Shown here: one piece after another, positions 37,404 through 50,310 of the stretch | Numbering within the stretch: position 1 is the stretch's first letter | Layout: the number at the start of each line of letters is the position of its first letter | Source of the DNA: Clarkia xantiana subsp. parviflora | Lineage: Eukaryota > Streptophyta > Magnoliopsida > Myrtales > Onagraceae | Reading direction: 5' to 3' | DNA: 64,000 nucleotides | Assembly (NCBI GenBank): GCA_036873135.1 | Contig: JAPTYO010000010.1 | Coordinates: 9,338,634-9,402,633 of the forward strand | The notes under the pieces: model-generated | Told to the model about the DNA's origin: nothing | Databases searched by the model: none | Seen by the model: the letters and a program-made list of their open reading frames with translations, nothing else | Position numbers and translations under genes: made by a program

Positions 37404-37983
37404 ATGATAATTCAGACAATAAAAAAAAATTTAATATACTAAAAATTCGATGACTAGTAAGTTAAGATACTAAAAAGTTAATGTTAAAGATTATATATAT
37501 ATATATATACATATAAAAGTATATAAAAACTAAATTACGCATTTAGATATCATTTTAAAGTTTTATGATAATTTATTAAGTAGATACATCTAAAAATTTT
37601 AGATGTTATTAAAGCGTTCGAATATGTATTCTGCAAAGTAGTAGGTAACCGAAAATACCCATTAAAATCCCTGATTCTCATCTTACGTAACCTGAAATGC
37701 GAAAGCAATTTTCAATTTTTGTTTAATATGGACTATATAACAACAATACGATATATATCATGATTCATGAAGAAGCTGAAGGGTTTATTCTAACCAATAT
37801 AATGTTGAGGAGGTGGTGCTACGAGAGATATCCCACTACCTAATTGATGAGGAGATTACATTTGTGGCATATCATTTTCTTTTCTTTGTCTCTTTTAACA
37901 TCTATCGGAAAAACAATTCTTCTTTATTATTGTCTTTACACACATTCCACTAAATACAATTAGAAAATATTATATTCTATTTA

Positions 37984-38506
37984 GGGATTAAGTATCTTTT
38001 CATACCACTTCTTTGCACAGAATCCACTTTTGGTACCACTTCTATTTTTTTGTATACTTTTGGTACCAATTCTTTCAACTTTGTATCCTTTTGGTACCAA
38101 CGTTAACTTTCCGTCCAAATTGGCCGTTAAGTGTCATGTGCCATGCACGTGACCGCCCTAAACTTTTGAATTTGTTTCAATTTAGTCCATCTAATGCATC
38201 CCTAACTTTTAATTTGTTAAATTTAGCCCTAAAATTTCCAAATCGAACTTGGAAATTTTAGGGCTAAATTTAACAAATTAAAAGTTAGGGATGCATTAGA
38301 TGGACTAAATTGAAACAAATTCAAAAGTTTAGGGCGGTCACGTGCATGGCACATGACACTTAACGGCCAATTTGGACGGAAAGTTAACGGTGGTACCAAA
38401 AGGATACAAAGTTGAAAGAATTGGTACCAAAAGTATACAAAAAAATAGAAGTAGTACCAAAAGTGGATTCTATGCAAAGAAGTGGTATGAAAAGGTACTT
38501 AATCCC
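37984..38506. mobile_element. Near-perfect foldback element with 9-bp duplication
   Basis: The 523-bp element is almost one inverted repeat, with arms of about 255 bp meeting near 38248. The ends are GGGATTAAGTA and its complement. The flanking duplication is TTCTATTTA (37975-37983 and 38507-38515). Because it is a palindrome, two nearly identical 82-codon frames appear on opposite strands; they are not genes. The arms carry TTAACGG/CCGTTAA and CACGTGCATGGCACATGAC blocks shared with the other foldbacks. The long TIRs and 9-bp duplication fit MULEs. Confidence 0.9.
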
Positions 38507-38585
38507 TTCTATTTATATTTCGTTTCGTGAGTCGTTTTGATGAGACACTTACTTACTTTTAGGTCACTAGTGAAATTGAACGAAG

Positions 38586-38619
<34 letters not shown>

Positions 38620-38923
38620 TATAATTAACAACATATTATGTCATGATACCTAATTATTAGAGCTTTCACATTGATTGTATGTGTGGCTCTGAACAACACA
38701 AAGTCTGGAATTTTGTTCAAAGATTGAATTGAATTAGAGATAAATAATAAATTTAAATGTTATAACTTTTAAAGCTAAATATAAGTTTCTAAAAATAATT
38801 GAAAAAAATAATTTTTAGAATTAAAACTACATATATCACTTAAAAATGAGTGAAAATTACATTCTCATACTTTTGGTCCTTGACTATATATATACACAAT
38901 GGAAATGTGTTAGTAGTGACGAC

Positions 38924-39681
38924 TGTTGGGATCAAGTTGACGTGACTCTTAACTTCTCGAAGTAGATTTCGAGTTGTCGTCTTTAACTAGCTCACTTAGG
39001 TGTCTATTTCGATCTCATAGGGTTCTTAGTTTCCTTTGGAGTCTGTAAGGCGTTAACCTGAAAAGGATATTCCCCTGATTCCACTCCGAAACTTAAGTCA
39101 GTAATGGAATATGAGAGTACTACTATGAAAAGTATATGAGAGAATGTAAGAATACATGAGTATTTATAAGCACAGGTTTATACCGACTTTAAGTAGCGGC
39201 AACTATGATTAGTTGCTCAGTGGCGGTGGCCGACTTTCTCTGATTGGTTGAGGAGTACGGTGGTGTGTCAGTAGGTGACAAGCAGGTCGCCTCCTCATCA
39301 TTCCTTAACGCCGAAGGTTCCTCTAACTAGGTGACAAGTATGTTGCCACCCCAGCTTTACCTTGAGAGGAGAGTTTTCTTGAAATCAGAAGGCGGCAAGC
39401 AAGTTGCCACCTAGTAACTTTTCCTTAAAGAAAAGGGTTTCTTCATATGGTTTGGTCATCGACTTGTCTTGTATCTGGGAAATGATTTTTATAGAGAGTC
39501 GACACATCTTCTTATATCGTTTGCTTTAGTATCGTCGCCTTAAGGAAGACATGTCGATACTTTGCCTTTGTTTATCTGATGCAAACTTAAATAATCGTCG
39601 ACTTTATGCTTCAATGTCCCGACTTTGAATGTCTAAACCCGTTCAAGGTTATCTCGAGTCATATCTCATTTGCCCCCGAAA
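38924..39681 (-). mobile_element. LTR plus polypurine tract of a truncated LTR element
   Basis: A 745-bp LTR-like block runs from TGTTGGG (38924) to ATATCTCA (39668) on plus. On minus it begins TGAGATATGA and ends CCCAACA. The adjoining plus TTTGCCCCCGAAA (39669-39681) is a polypurine tract on minus, the same signature as at 18928 and 63854. No primer site or second LTR was found, so only the 3' end of the element remains. The LTR contains three diverged repeats of GGTGACAAGCAGGTCGCC type (39278-39410). Confidence 0.65.
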
Positions 39682-39810
39682 CATGAATAATTAGTTATAT
39701 CAAGTTATAATGTCCAATACACTCAGATCAAAATCTAAATTAGTGGGCTCTTTTTCTATTTACATTTTAAACAAATTCTCTAAGTTTATTTAGTGAATTA
39801 ATGTGGAACA

Positions 39811-39813
<3 letters not shown>

Positions 39814-39882
<69 letters not shown>
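39814..39882. repeat. (TA)n microsatellite
   Basis: This is a pure TA run of about 69 bp. The Tyr-Ile repeat frames on both strands are artefacts of it. Confidence 0.95.
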
Positions 39883-39884
<2 letters not shown>

Positions 39885-41026
39885 CAGATAATAAATTTGA
39901 ACATTATGGAGGTGTACGTACATGCATATGCATATATATGTTCTTTTATTTTGCACATAGTGGATGTACCGAAATACTTCCCAAGCGGCGGGATTTGGCA
40001 TATATAGAAAATTGACGAATGATGTTATCTTTAGCGGATAGTTGGACATACTTTTTGGATTTGAGAATACTTATTTCTCTATCAAAAAAGAATACTTACT
40101 AATTTAACTACAATATATAGTTATAGTTATTTGTGTTTTGTTTTTCATGAGTCAAAACGCACATATATCTTCATCACTAACCGACGATTCTAAAGGGTGA
40201 CGAGTTTTATATATATATATATAGATAGATAGATGACGCGGCAATATGTGTGTTATATGATATTCGGTGTTTTCATATGTGTTTTAATTAAGAGATCCAA
40301 TCAAGCAGGAACAAGAACAAGCACATAAAGATTAGTAATATTCAAAGTTTTAAAAGGTGAAACGTGAAACGCACTAGTACTATATTTAAAATGTTATGAT
40401 AGCATTTGCATCATGCGTTTACCAGTATTAGATTCCTACAAAATAAGCTTATAAATATTATTTTTATACAAAATTAATTTTGCAATTTTAGGGAATATAA
40501 TGTTTAAAACACTTTCCAAATTGACGTCTCTAACTCGAATTTGGTACACTTATGTGAATACAGTTCGTTTTTAAAGTTAGTCGAAAAAATGTTGGCTAAA
40601 GAAATTAGGTAGTGAATATAATATACATTTACTTTGATAATCGGTGATGTATAAAAAATACTACCTTCTTTCTTCGAACAAACCTACTGTATCATATTTA
40701 TCACTCTACATAATATTTTCTGGTAGAATAGTTAGTATATCATATTCATATATAGTCAACAGGTGGGACGCACACTCAATGACAATTAAAGCTATATATG
40801 TCCGGCCATTAGAAAGACAAAATAACAAACAGCGATTAATCTATGAGCACGTTTTACTGGTTTTTGGTCGGATCACGGTCTCTAACTTCAGTGCATATAG
40901 CACTTCCAGTATCATCGTCATGAACTATATATTGACAGTGGGTTTGAATGGTTGAAAATAAATATGCTTACATACTCTATACTATACTCTAGTCTTTCAC
41001 TCACAAATTCGAATTTATTTATTGGT
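39883..41026. other. Intergenic DNA without recognised features
   Basis: I see nothing supportable beyond short TA runs near 40205-40230. Confidence 0.5.
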
Positions 41027-41035
41027 AAAATAAAT

Positions 41036-41567
41036 GGTTAATAATTAAAAAACTGTCCAAGGTTTACCCTATGTTAAAATTAGGTGTCTGAAGTTTAAAA
41101 TGTTAAAATGAACTGTCCCAAGTTTCATTTTTGTTGAAATTTGGTGTCTCGGTGTGATTACTTTAGAGAAGTCAATTTCGACGAAACTGTCAGTCAAATT
41201 CGAGCTCTTATACACACTCTCTGCTCGTCATCTTGCCGGGACCGTCACCTAAAAAGTTAGTCACATCCGGGCAAGTAAATCTCGCTCTATTGTCCTTGGA
41301 AAATAGCTCCACACCACTCTTCTAGAAACTTTTTTTTAATGTTCAATTTTTAGGTGAAATTTGACGATTTTGTAAAAAGTAAAGAGTGATGGATTATGAG
41401 TGGGTTGGTGGGTTGATAGAAATGATTGAATGGAGATGAAAAGACGCACAAAGACACCAAATTTCAACAAAAATGAATCTTGGGACAGACCATTTTAACA
41501 TTTCAAACTTCAGACACCTAATTTTAACATAGGGTAAACCTTGGACAATTTTTTAGTTATTAACCCT
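41036..41567. mobile_element. TIR element with 9-bp target duplication
   Basis: Inverted repeats of about 110 bp begin GGTTAATAATTAAAAAACTG on the left and, read from the right, AGGGTTAATAACTAAAAAAT. The duplication AAAATAAAT flanks it (41027-41035 and 41568-41576). The 532-bp element is noncoding. The terminal GGTTAA resembles the other 9-bp-duplication elements in the window, so it is probably MULE-derived. Confidence 0.85.
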
Positions 41568-41576
41568 AAAATAAAT

Positions 41577-43300
41577 CTAATTTTTTTTATGAAAAACTTA
41601 GTTAAAGTGTGTATTTTATTTTTAATAGTAGTATAAGAACGGAAAATGTTGCATTTTTTAGTCTTCCCTGTTAGTTTTTTCATGTTAAGTGGTCACATTA
41701 TGTCAAACTAGCTAGATTCTGTAGATACACAAGATGATATTTCATTTAGATAAAGTTTATATAAAAATAGCCTATTTTATAAGAAAACAAATCTGTAAAA
41801 AATGTACACATAGTTTTGATATCAGAAAATAATTAAAAAAATTGTAATAATAATAATAATTAATTGAAAAAAATTAATTAAAATTTAAATGGTAAGGTTT
41901 GTTTTAATATATGTGCAAAAATGATTTTTTTTCTATAATTCATAAAAAATTTAAAAATTATTATTTAGAAATGTAATCTTTAAAAAAAATTGAAAATAAA
42001 GAAGAAAAAAAATTGCGCCGCTCTTCAAGGATTGAACGGCCTGGTACGACCCCTAGACCGGTCGCACAGGATCATGTTCCAATATAATTGTGTTAATTAC
42101 GAATTTCTAGATGACGTTTAGTCACTTTTAAATTTATTGGTTAAAGTTTTTTGTTGATAAAATTTGTTAATTTAGGTTTTGTTTCGACAAAATACTAGTT
42201 ATGACTTCTGTTATGTCTAATTATATAATTAAAGAAAAATTTGTAAAAATACATATAATGATTGAATTGCCCAAAAGAAAAAAAATGCAATATTTGGAAT
42301 ACTTTTCATATTATTATGAAATTTGTAATTTCAGTTACGTGGATGCTTATAATAACTATTAGAATGAAGTTAATTCGATAATTTTAGATCAGTTTTTGAG
42401 TTTTTCTTTAATTACGTGTAATTAAAAGAAATATTTGACAAAGGTTAGAAGTTTTTACCCATGAGCGAAATCTAATTTATCGAATAATGAGCGAAATCTA
42501 AGGTAGCGAATTGTACCCAAAAAACTTCACCTATAAATTTTGTTAGAGTGCTCAAATATAATCTAGCAATTTGATATTGGGTAATTAATCAATATAATTT
42601 TATATACTATTTATTTGGTTAATTTTCTATTTATTCTAAAATATATTTTCACTTTTGATTCGTCACGTTAGTTCACTATTCCATTATGGTGAGTGTAATT
42701 AGAGAACATTCTGAAACATAATATGATGCATTGGATAATATAGTTGTACCATCCAATCATATGTCATCAAACTTAATTAGCTAGGCTGTATTGAATCTAT
42801 TTTTTATTTTTATAAACGGAGTTATGAACATTAATAAACGGTGTATGTATCTACCTATACGACTGTATCTATACCATGTTCCTTTCTCTTCAAAGACATG
42901 CGACGTTTGAGTCATTTACATACATGTCTCAATGAATTGGCTTTTTAAGTTCTCTTAATCCCGCACCATAGCTAGCGGCAGAGAAGCCGACTCGGCATCA
43001 TCGGCTTCGTATGAACGGATCGACTGCACCGCACTTGTGATAGATCATTGAGAGACGTCCACGATCTATAATCACGGTAAAATGGAGATGAATATAGTAG
43101 AGTGAGTTGATATGGTGCCGTGCAAGCGTGTTCCACTAGTGTCGCCATTGCAGGTCTAATTAGACTCACGCACAATGCCATTTCAAGCCAATTCTCGACC
43201 TCTAAGTGCCCCATGTTTGCTTTTCTTTTAGAAATTTCCATGATTTTTTAATGGAAACCCAAAAAGCTTCCCTCCACTACGTATTCACTTTCATGGCAAC
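41577..43300. other. Intergenic DNA upstream of the ALMT gene
   Basis: This is AT-rich up to about 42950. The 42960-43260 part is less AT-rich and holds an 89-codon frame on minus (42972-43241), but I recognise no domain and no supporting exon. It may be promoter-proximal or an unrecognised remnant. Confidence 0.4.
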
Positions 43301-43308
43301 CGCATCTG

Positions 43309-43316
43309 TATAAATT
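43309..43316 (+). promoter_or_regulatory. Candidate TATA box of the ALMT gene
   Basis: TATAAATT lies 75 bp before the ATG at 43384, in a region that is otherwise not AT-rich. The spacing leaves room for a short leader. Confidence 0.45.
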
Positions 43317-43383
43317 CTTCGTCTTCCTCACTTGGAATCTCCAACTCAAACACACCATTCGAGTTCGGCTCTAAGCATCGACA

Positions 43384-45549
43384 ATGAGTTCGACAGTAGT
43401 AATCCATATTCGTGATGATGGAGAAATTCATCACCCGAATTCTCAAAAACCCGAACGTAGCTTCGGGTTCTATCTCAACTATGTAACCACTGCTGTTACC
43501 AACAACTGCGATATGAGAAAGTTGGTCCATAGTATCAAAGTCGGGATCGCCCTTGTTTTGGTTTCCCTCCTTTACGTCCTCGAACCACTCTACGGCAAAG
43601 TAGGCGAAAACGCTATGTGGGCGATCATGACTGTGGTTGTCATCTTCGAGTTCTACGCAGGTTGGTATGGTAACATCGTATATTCGACGAAAATCTCTTA
43701 CAAAATTTCTGATCATTTCTTTTTTGGTCTCAGGTGCCACGCTTAGTAAAGGTATCAACCGCGGTATCGGGACGATATTAGGTGGTGGACTCGGGTGCAT
43801 AATGGCGGTTTTAGCTCAAGAGTTTGGCGGAGGTGGCGATGCAATTATCGTCGGCACTTCGATATTTATTTTTGGTAACATATCAATCATTTTTTCTAAT
43901 AAAAGGAAAGCATATATATATACATGCAATCTGACGGTTTTTCGGGTATTTTCGATACAGCTGCGGTTGCAACATATATTCGGTTAATTCCTAAGATTAA
44001 GAAGAAACACGAGTATGGGGCCATGATATTCATCCTCACCTTCAGCCTAGTAATTGTATCGGGAATTCGGGCGGATGAGGTGATGAGCATAGCTCGGGAG
44101 CGGCTTGCAACGATCGGGATGGGATTTGCCATTTGTATTTTCACGAGCTTGCTCGTCTTTCCGAACTGGGCTAGTGACGAACTTCATGAAAAAGTATCCT
44201 CTAAGTTCAAATGCCTTGCACATTCCCTACAAGGTAGATCTATGTCGACTAAACTGACTTTAATCGACACTTATTAAACTTTAGATGACATTTTAAAGCG
44301 TCTTTTAAATTTAAACTGATTTTAACTGATGCTTATTAAAATCTAGATAACATTTAAAGCGTATTCTAAAGTTAAACTGATTTTAACCGGATCCTTATTA
44401 AACTTTAGATGACATTTTAAAATGTCTTCTAAAACTAAATTGACTTTAATTGATACTTACTAAAGTTTAGATGACATTTTAAAGCGCCTTCTAAAATAAA
44501 CTGACTTTAATCAACGCCTACTAAAATTTTAGATGACATTATAAAGCATCTTCTAAAATTAAACTGACTTTAACCGACTATTCTTAAAGTTTAAATGACA
44601 TTTTAAAGCGTCTTTTAAAATTAAATTAACTTTAACCGATGCTTATTAAAGTTTAGATGACATTTTAAAGCGTCTTTTAAAATTAAATTGCCTTTAACCG
44701 ACGCTTATTAAAGTTTAGATGACATTTTAAAGCGTCTTCTAAAACTTTCGAAAATTCGGCGTCCTGTTTGAACTAAATGTGTGTTCATTATCTCTTGCAG
44801 GATGTTTTGAGGAGTACTTCGAGCCTGGAAACGAAAAGGAAACCAAGGAAAAAACTAGCTGCAAGGGCTGCAAATCTGTTCTCAACTCTAAATCAAATGA
44901 GGAAGTACTGGTAATTAATCCAAATTTCCCTTACTGTTTTAGATTGATGAACAATTTCAATTTTTTACTTGATCTCATTATGAGCTACATTTACAGGCAA
45001 CTTTTGCGAAATGGGAACCGTGGCATGGTAAATTCGGGCTCTCGCATCCTTGGAACAAGTATCTGCAAATCGGCGAACTTCTTAGAGAGCTCGCTGCAAC
45101 TATTATTGCACTAAGAACTTGTCTTCAATGTCCTAAACAGGTCTGATTCCAAACACTTATCCTAATTATTATTATTATTTTTTTATTTTTATTTTTACTC
45201 GATTGGCTCATTTTACTTTGTTCATTAGCCGACCAATGAGATTCGAGAGACGATCAAGGAGTCGTGTGAAATCATCGTATCATCACTTACATGGACTCTG
45301 ATAGAACTTGGAGAAAGCGTGATGAAGATGAGAAAGTGTCAAATCGAGGAGTCGGTGATTCCGAAATTGAAATCTACACGCGTGGAAATAAGCCTGCTCG
45401 AACCGTCACGGCTTGGGGGGCTACAGAGTGGTGAGGAAACAGCGGTAGCAACTGCAGTGTTTTTGTTGAATGAAGTTGTGGAGAAAGTGGAGGAGCTGGC
45501 TAAGGAAGTAGAGGAACTTGGTGATCTTGCTGGGTTCTCAGTTATATAG
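43384..45549 (+). CDS. Aluminium-activated malate transporter (ALMT) family anion channel
   Basis: There are six exons: 43384-43660, 43734-43874, 43961-44233, 44801-44910, 44997-45140 and 45229-45549. GT-AG borders and consistent phases give 421 aa. ALMTs are plant anion channels of the plasma membrane or tonoplast that carry malate and other anions. The N-terminal half shows about six membrane segments, including [47 protein letters not shown] and [20 protein letters not shown]. Family marks are [20 protein letters not shown] and the WEPWHGKFG fingerprint that opens the cytosolic helical tail. The first ATG after the candidate TATA box is used. At 421 aa it is at the short end of the family, with a brief tail. 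Intron 3 (44234-44800) holds a tandem array. I cannot assign an ALMT number or say whether it responds to aluminium. Confidence 0.92.
44248..44746. repeat. Intronic minisatellite, eight units of about 62 bp
   Basis: Inside ALMT intron 3, a unit containing CTGACTTTAA(T/C)CGAC and TTTAGATGACATTTTAAAGC repeats about eight times with scattered substitutions. It makes up most of the intron and stops about 54 bp before the 3' splice site. Confidence 0.9.
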
Positions 45550-46744
45550 AGAGAGCCCTAATTCCCCAAGTTAATATTATTCATATATGTATCTACCTGA
45601 TGATGACGATAATGATCTTTGTAAATAAGGTATTTGCCAATTCATATGAATTTTGAGCATCAGATATATGAATTAAGAAGCTGGGTGCGGATTATAGTTA
45701 TACTGACCTTGTACCAGAATTAAGGATAGTTACATACTTAAGAACATTGTTTTTTTTTTTTTTTTAAATTCGAGACAGAGTACTCTGTTTTTATTCGGAA
45801 GGCTTTGAGATAAAAAGTTGGTTTTGGTTCTAGTAAAGGAATTGGAACCGATATATCATACAATAAATAAAATTAAATAGATCATAGATAATATTACTCT
45901 AGTTGCTTGTTAAAAAACAAAGACGTGTGAAATTTTAGTTTTCATTTTAGAAGAAAAAAAAAATCCAATAACGTTAACAGAACTGTTGCTACAAACAGGT
46001 TCCGGGTAGGTTGTTGTAATTCCACTACAAACATGATATGCACCGGGGACGAAAATTCTTGTGACTCGGTAGATTATGAGAGACCCACTGAAATTTGTTC
46101 AAGATAAGTTGTTTTTGTTCGATCACTCTTTGATTGTAACATATATTTCTTGGCTCGAAAAATAGTATTTTCGTCCAAGATAAGTTGTTTTTGTTCGAAC
46201 ACTCATTGATTGTTCAAACAAGAAATGAATTAATAACAAGTAATGTTTGAGTTTGAGTTTTTTTTTTCACAGTTTAGGATTTTTCCGGCAAGATTTAGTG
46301 AATATTGATTAGAAATGGACTGATATTTTAATCATTTCACCGTGAGGTGACGTCCCTGAAGAGTTTCAAATTTCGGAGCCAAATCATAAAAGAATAAGCA
46401 CTCTTAATAAACAACCACAACGACTATGTACTAATTAAGGGTTAAAAACCTAAAAATAGTCTCAACTCTAGGCCATATTGCTAATCGATGTCCCAGATTT
46501 AAAATGTTGATATTTAGTGTTCGAAGATTGGTTGATTTCCACATTTTTCTCTTAAAATTGACGGAACAAAATATATTTTTGGAAAAGTAGAAAATAACGT
46601 GTTTTTGTTGTTTAAAACGCCAAAATCACTCGAAAAAAATGGAAAGTAACAAATCTGATAGTTGAGATACTGAATAACATTTTAAATCTGGAACAACAAT
46701 TAACAACCTAACTTATAGTTGAGAGTTGAGACTGTTATTAGGTA
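45550..46744. other. ALMT 3' flank and intergenic DNA
   Basis: This holds the probable 3' UTR of the ALMT gene in its first few hundred bases, then AT-rich sequence. No gene was recognised. Confidence 0.5.
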
Positions 46745-47113
46745 GAGCATCCACAATGATATTACATAGTAATACTTAAATATGATTTGCATTTTTTTTT
46801 ATGTAAAGTGTATAAAAAGGTACTATAATGGTTTTACGTAGCATTACTTGTGGGACTCATCTACTTTTATATACATATTCCTTAAATTTAAGGAATGCAC
46901 TATGTATTACGTAACTATTTTTTAATTATAAATTAATTCAATTTATAATTAATGCTAACATCTTATTATTGGTTGTTGGAAAAATTGATAATAAAATATA
47001 TTTAAGGAATATAGTTATGTAAAACCATTGAAGAGCAAATATTGTTTATGTATTTCTTAACTTTCGTATTATTTAAATTGTATATATGTCTACGTGTCAA
47101 GTTTAAAGAATAT

Positions 47114-47949
47114 TGTCGCACGTCGGATCCGGCCAACGCTCTCAGAAAAGAGCGGGTTTTAAAAATATGTTATTTGGATCGGCAACGGCGGGTTTGATCG
47201 AAAATGGAAATATCGACCGAACCGAGGAAAAATGAAAGAGTCGCCACCGATTAATTAAAGGCTAATCGGAATCCTAAAGTTGCCTAGGGTACATGATACT
47301 AACATCCTAGGGTTTGAAATGGTCTGCGTCCAGAGGTTCAGGTTCGGGGATTTGATTACGTATTAAAAGCTCGCAAGCTAGAAATCCGCCCTTTCGGTAC
47401 TTTGGCTTGTCTTGTCTTGTTTAATTTTTCACTAAAATATCCATTTTGAGAGTTGAACTGCAAGTATCAAAAGTTCATGGCCGAGTTGTAATTATCAAGA
47501 AATGAAGGGCCAATTTGCAATTATCAAAATGTTCAGGGGCCAAATTGCAATTATAAAAAGTTTATGGATGAACCGAAGATGACTTTTAAAATGTGTTCAG
47601 ATGGCCATTAAACTTCCATGGAATGATTTGTAACAATTAACAAAGATTTGGGGACACTAGGAAAGATCCTGGGTTAAAATGTAACAATCGACAAAGTTCG
47701 GGGATGAACTGCAAACAACTTTTAAAAACATGTTAAAATGACATTGAAATTCACTGGACTGATTTTCAACGCTTAGTAAGGTTCTGAGACAAACAAGTAA
47801 TACAAACACATATAAAACTTATAGATAAAATATGAAAAATATGCAATATGTATATATATAAAACTTAAAGGTAATATAAATGACAAAGAAGTGAAATAAA
47901 CAGATATATGACTTAATAATGTATAAATATATAAGTAAATGACAATAAG

Positions 47950-47984
<35 letters not shown>

Positions 47985-48784
47985 ACTTATAGATAAAATG
48001 ACAAGATAAGTAAAACAGTTATATAAAACTTGAAGATAATAGAAATATATATACATATGTATAGTGCGAAATAAAAGAACGGAAAATAAATAAAACGCTA
48101 CATTGAAAGCGATGGATCTTTAACCAACTTGCACTTTATTTATGCTTGGAATGTAAATACAACTTTTGATTAAGCAATACTCACATTGGGTTGTTTCCGA
48201 GTAAAATGTCGTGACACGTGGAACCGAACCACGAATTATCGAGTATCGGGCTAAACTCACTAATATATCACTATGTGTTGCTTAAACACACTAACTTAGA
48301 CTCAAGTTTGTTTTCACCACTCTCTAATTTATTTCTTCACTACTTATCATAAGTAAAACAACACTTTATCACTTACACCTCTCTGAGACCTCACTACTTA
48401 ATTCTATCGTGTTTGTTGTACACTGAGGCCCCCTTTTTTAGCCTTCGACTTGGCTTCCCTTTTATAGGGCAAAAAATCAGATTTTTAACTTAGAAATGAT
48501 GAAGCATGGCATGATATGGTGGATGGATATAATTGTATGGGGAGTGGTAATGGGACATGGGCAGCCTAGGTAAGTGTAAGGATAAGGTAGGGTTGGAAGG
48601 GAGCTACGTGGCCACCAATTGGCCAAGTATTTTTTTTTTCTTTTTTTAATCATATATATATGATACCACAAATAAGAGTTTACTACTTTTTTGGTTTTTT
48701 TTTTTTATAATTGCTCGATTATTCCCGGCTCGGTTCCACGCGTCACGCTATTTTTTGACCCCTGTCCAAAATCGGGTGTTTACA
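47114..48784 (-). repeat. 3' LTR of the Ogre/Tat-like element
   Basis: It spans 1671 bp, starting TGTCGCACGTCGG and ending GGTGTTTACA on plus. The internal (TA)n run at about 47959-47982 is longer than in the partner. Confidence 0.9.
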
Positions 48785-48797
48785 GTTGCCCCTCTTT
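48785..48797 (-). promoter_or_regulatory. Polypurine tract of the Ogre/Tat-like element
   Basis: The minus-strand AAAGAGGGGCAAC directly precedes the 3' LTR start TGTAAACA. This is where plus-strand DNA synthesis is primed in LTR elements. Confidence 0.7.
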
Positions 48798-48913
48798 GAG
48801 CATGCGTTCATGGATGTGGTCCAATGAACGTATGTTCAAAGACAAACAACTGATTTTGGGTCTATCCGGCTAACCATTTACAGTGCAAAATAAACATACA
48901 ACTTTCGGAAACT

Positions 48914-49797
48914 AGACACCTATAGGTCCCGATCGTTGGCGGTGACTTGCGGAGCTGAACACCTAAAGGCTCCGTTCGTCGGGTTGTGAATCTCGGAATG
49001 CTGGATGACCACAGGTTCCGATTGTCGGTGGTGACTTGCGGAGCTGAACACCTAAAGGCTCCGTTCGTCGGGTTGTGACTCTCGGAATGCTGGATGACCA
49101 CAGGTTCCGATTGTCGGCGGTGACTTGCGGAGCTGAACACCTAAAGGCTCCGTTCGTCGGGTTGTGACTCTCGGAATGCTGGATGACCACAGGTTCCGAT
49201 TGTCGGCGGTGACTTGCGGAGCTGAACACCTAAAGGCTCCGTTCGTCGGGTTGTGACTCTCGGAATGCTGGATGACCACAGGTTCCGATTGTCGGCGGTG
49301 ACTTGCGGAGCTGAACACCTAAAGGCTCCGTTCGTCGGGTTGTGACTCTCGGAATGCTGGATGACCACAGGATCTGATTGTCGGCGGTGACTTGCGGAGC
49401 TGAACACCTAAAGGCTCCGTTCGTCGGGTTGTGACTCTCGGAATGCTGGATGACCACAGGTTCCGATTGTCGGTGGTGACTTGCGGAGCTGAACACCTAA
49501 AGGCTCCGTTCGTCGGGTTGTGACTCTCGGAATGCTGGATGACCACAGGTTCCGATTGTCGGTGTTGACTTGCGGAGCTGAACACCTAAAGGTTCCGTTC
49601 GTCGGGTTCCGATTGTCGGCGGTGACTTGCGGAGCTGAACACCTAAAGGCTCCGTTCGTCGGGTTGTGACTCTCGGAATGCTGGATGACCACAGGTTCCG
49701 ATTGTCGGTGGTGACTTGCGGAGCTGAACACCTAAAGGCTCCGTCCGTCGGGTTGTGACTCTCAGAATGCTGGATGACCACAGGTTCCGATTGTCGG
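48914..49797. repeat. 89-bp minisatellite, about ten units
   Basis: The unit contains CACCTAAAGGCTCCGTTCGT, GGAATGCTGGATGACCACAG and GGTGACTTGCGGAGCTGAA. The period is exactly 89 bp over most of the array, with one shortened unit near 49590-49640. Since 89 is not a multiple of 3, each frame cycles through the unit, giving a ladder of overlapping 88-codon minus-strand frames, each starting 89 bp from the next. These are not genes. Confidence 0.95.
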
Positions 49798-50077
49798 TGA
49801 TGCCAGCATTGGGGCGGTTATGTGAATGCACGTCTTGGATAGCGGTGCCTGCATTGGTGCGGCAATGAGGTTTGACTTGTAGGAACAGACTGTAACAGTC
49901 ATACTCGTCTTTGGAAGGTGACTTGCGAGAGCAGACTGTAACAGTCTCGCTTGCCGATTCCGTATAACTCTGGGAAGTTAGGCATTCGAACGCCCCATTC
50001 TTGACAAATTAACTTTTTTTTTTTTCCAGCGATGTGCTGTGTTTTTTTTTTCTCCTTTTTTTTTTTGCTTTTTTTTT

Positions 50078-50310
50078 TCTCTCGGATTTCTCTCCTTTTG
50101 CTACGATCATTTTTTGATCGCACCTCTCGGTTCCCCTAATTTTTGCCTAGGCCGCCCTTTCGGGTTTTCAACCTAGCGGGGATTTTATTTCCTCTCCTTT
50201 TGCCATGATCGCCCTTTTGAGGGATTTTCAATCACGCCCCTCTTCCCTAAATTTTGCCTAAACCGCCCTTTCGGGTTTTTAGTTTAGCGGGAATTTTCTC
50301 TCAAATTTGG
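50078..50310. repeat. Direct repeat, copy 1
   Basis: CTCTCGGATTTCTCTCCTTT followed by TGATCGCACCTCTCGGTTCC and GCCCTTTCGGGTTTT phrases. It is about 230 bp and recurs almost unchanged at 50743-50972. Confidence 0.85.

Noticed and set aside
38013..38477. Two nearly identical 82-codon proteins on opposite strands
   Set aside because: The DNA is one inverted repeat, so the same frame appears twice; no family resemblance.
39767..40049. Tyr-Ile repeat proteins on both strands
   Set aside because: Pure product of the TA microsatellite.
42972..43241. 89-codon minus-strand frame upstream of ALMT
   Set aside because: No recognised domain, no supporting exon or signal; left as unexplained sequence.
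43291..43800. 169-codon minus-strand frame
   Set aside because: It is antisense to ALMT exons 1-2, which have a clear family match and splice sites.
48862..49831. A ladder of overlapping 88-107 codon minus-strand frames
   Set aside because: They are offset by exactly 89 bp and come from the tandem repeat; no independent coding signal.
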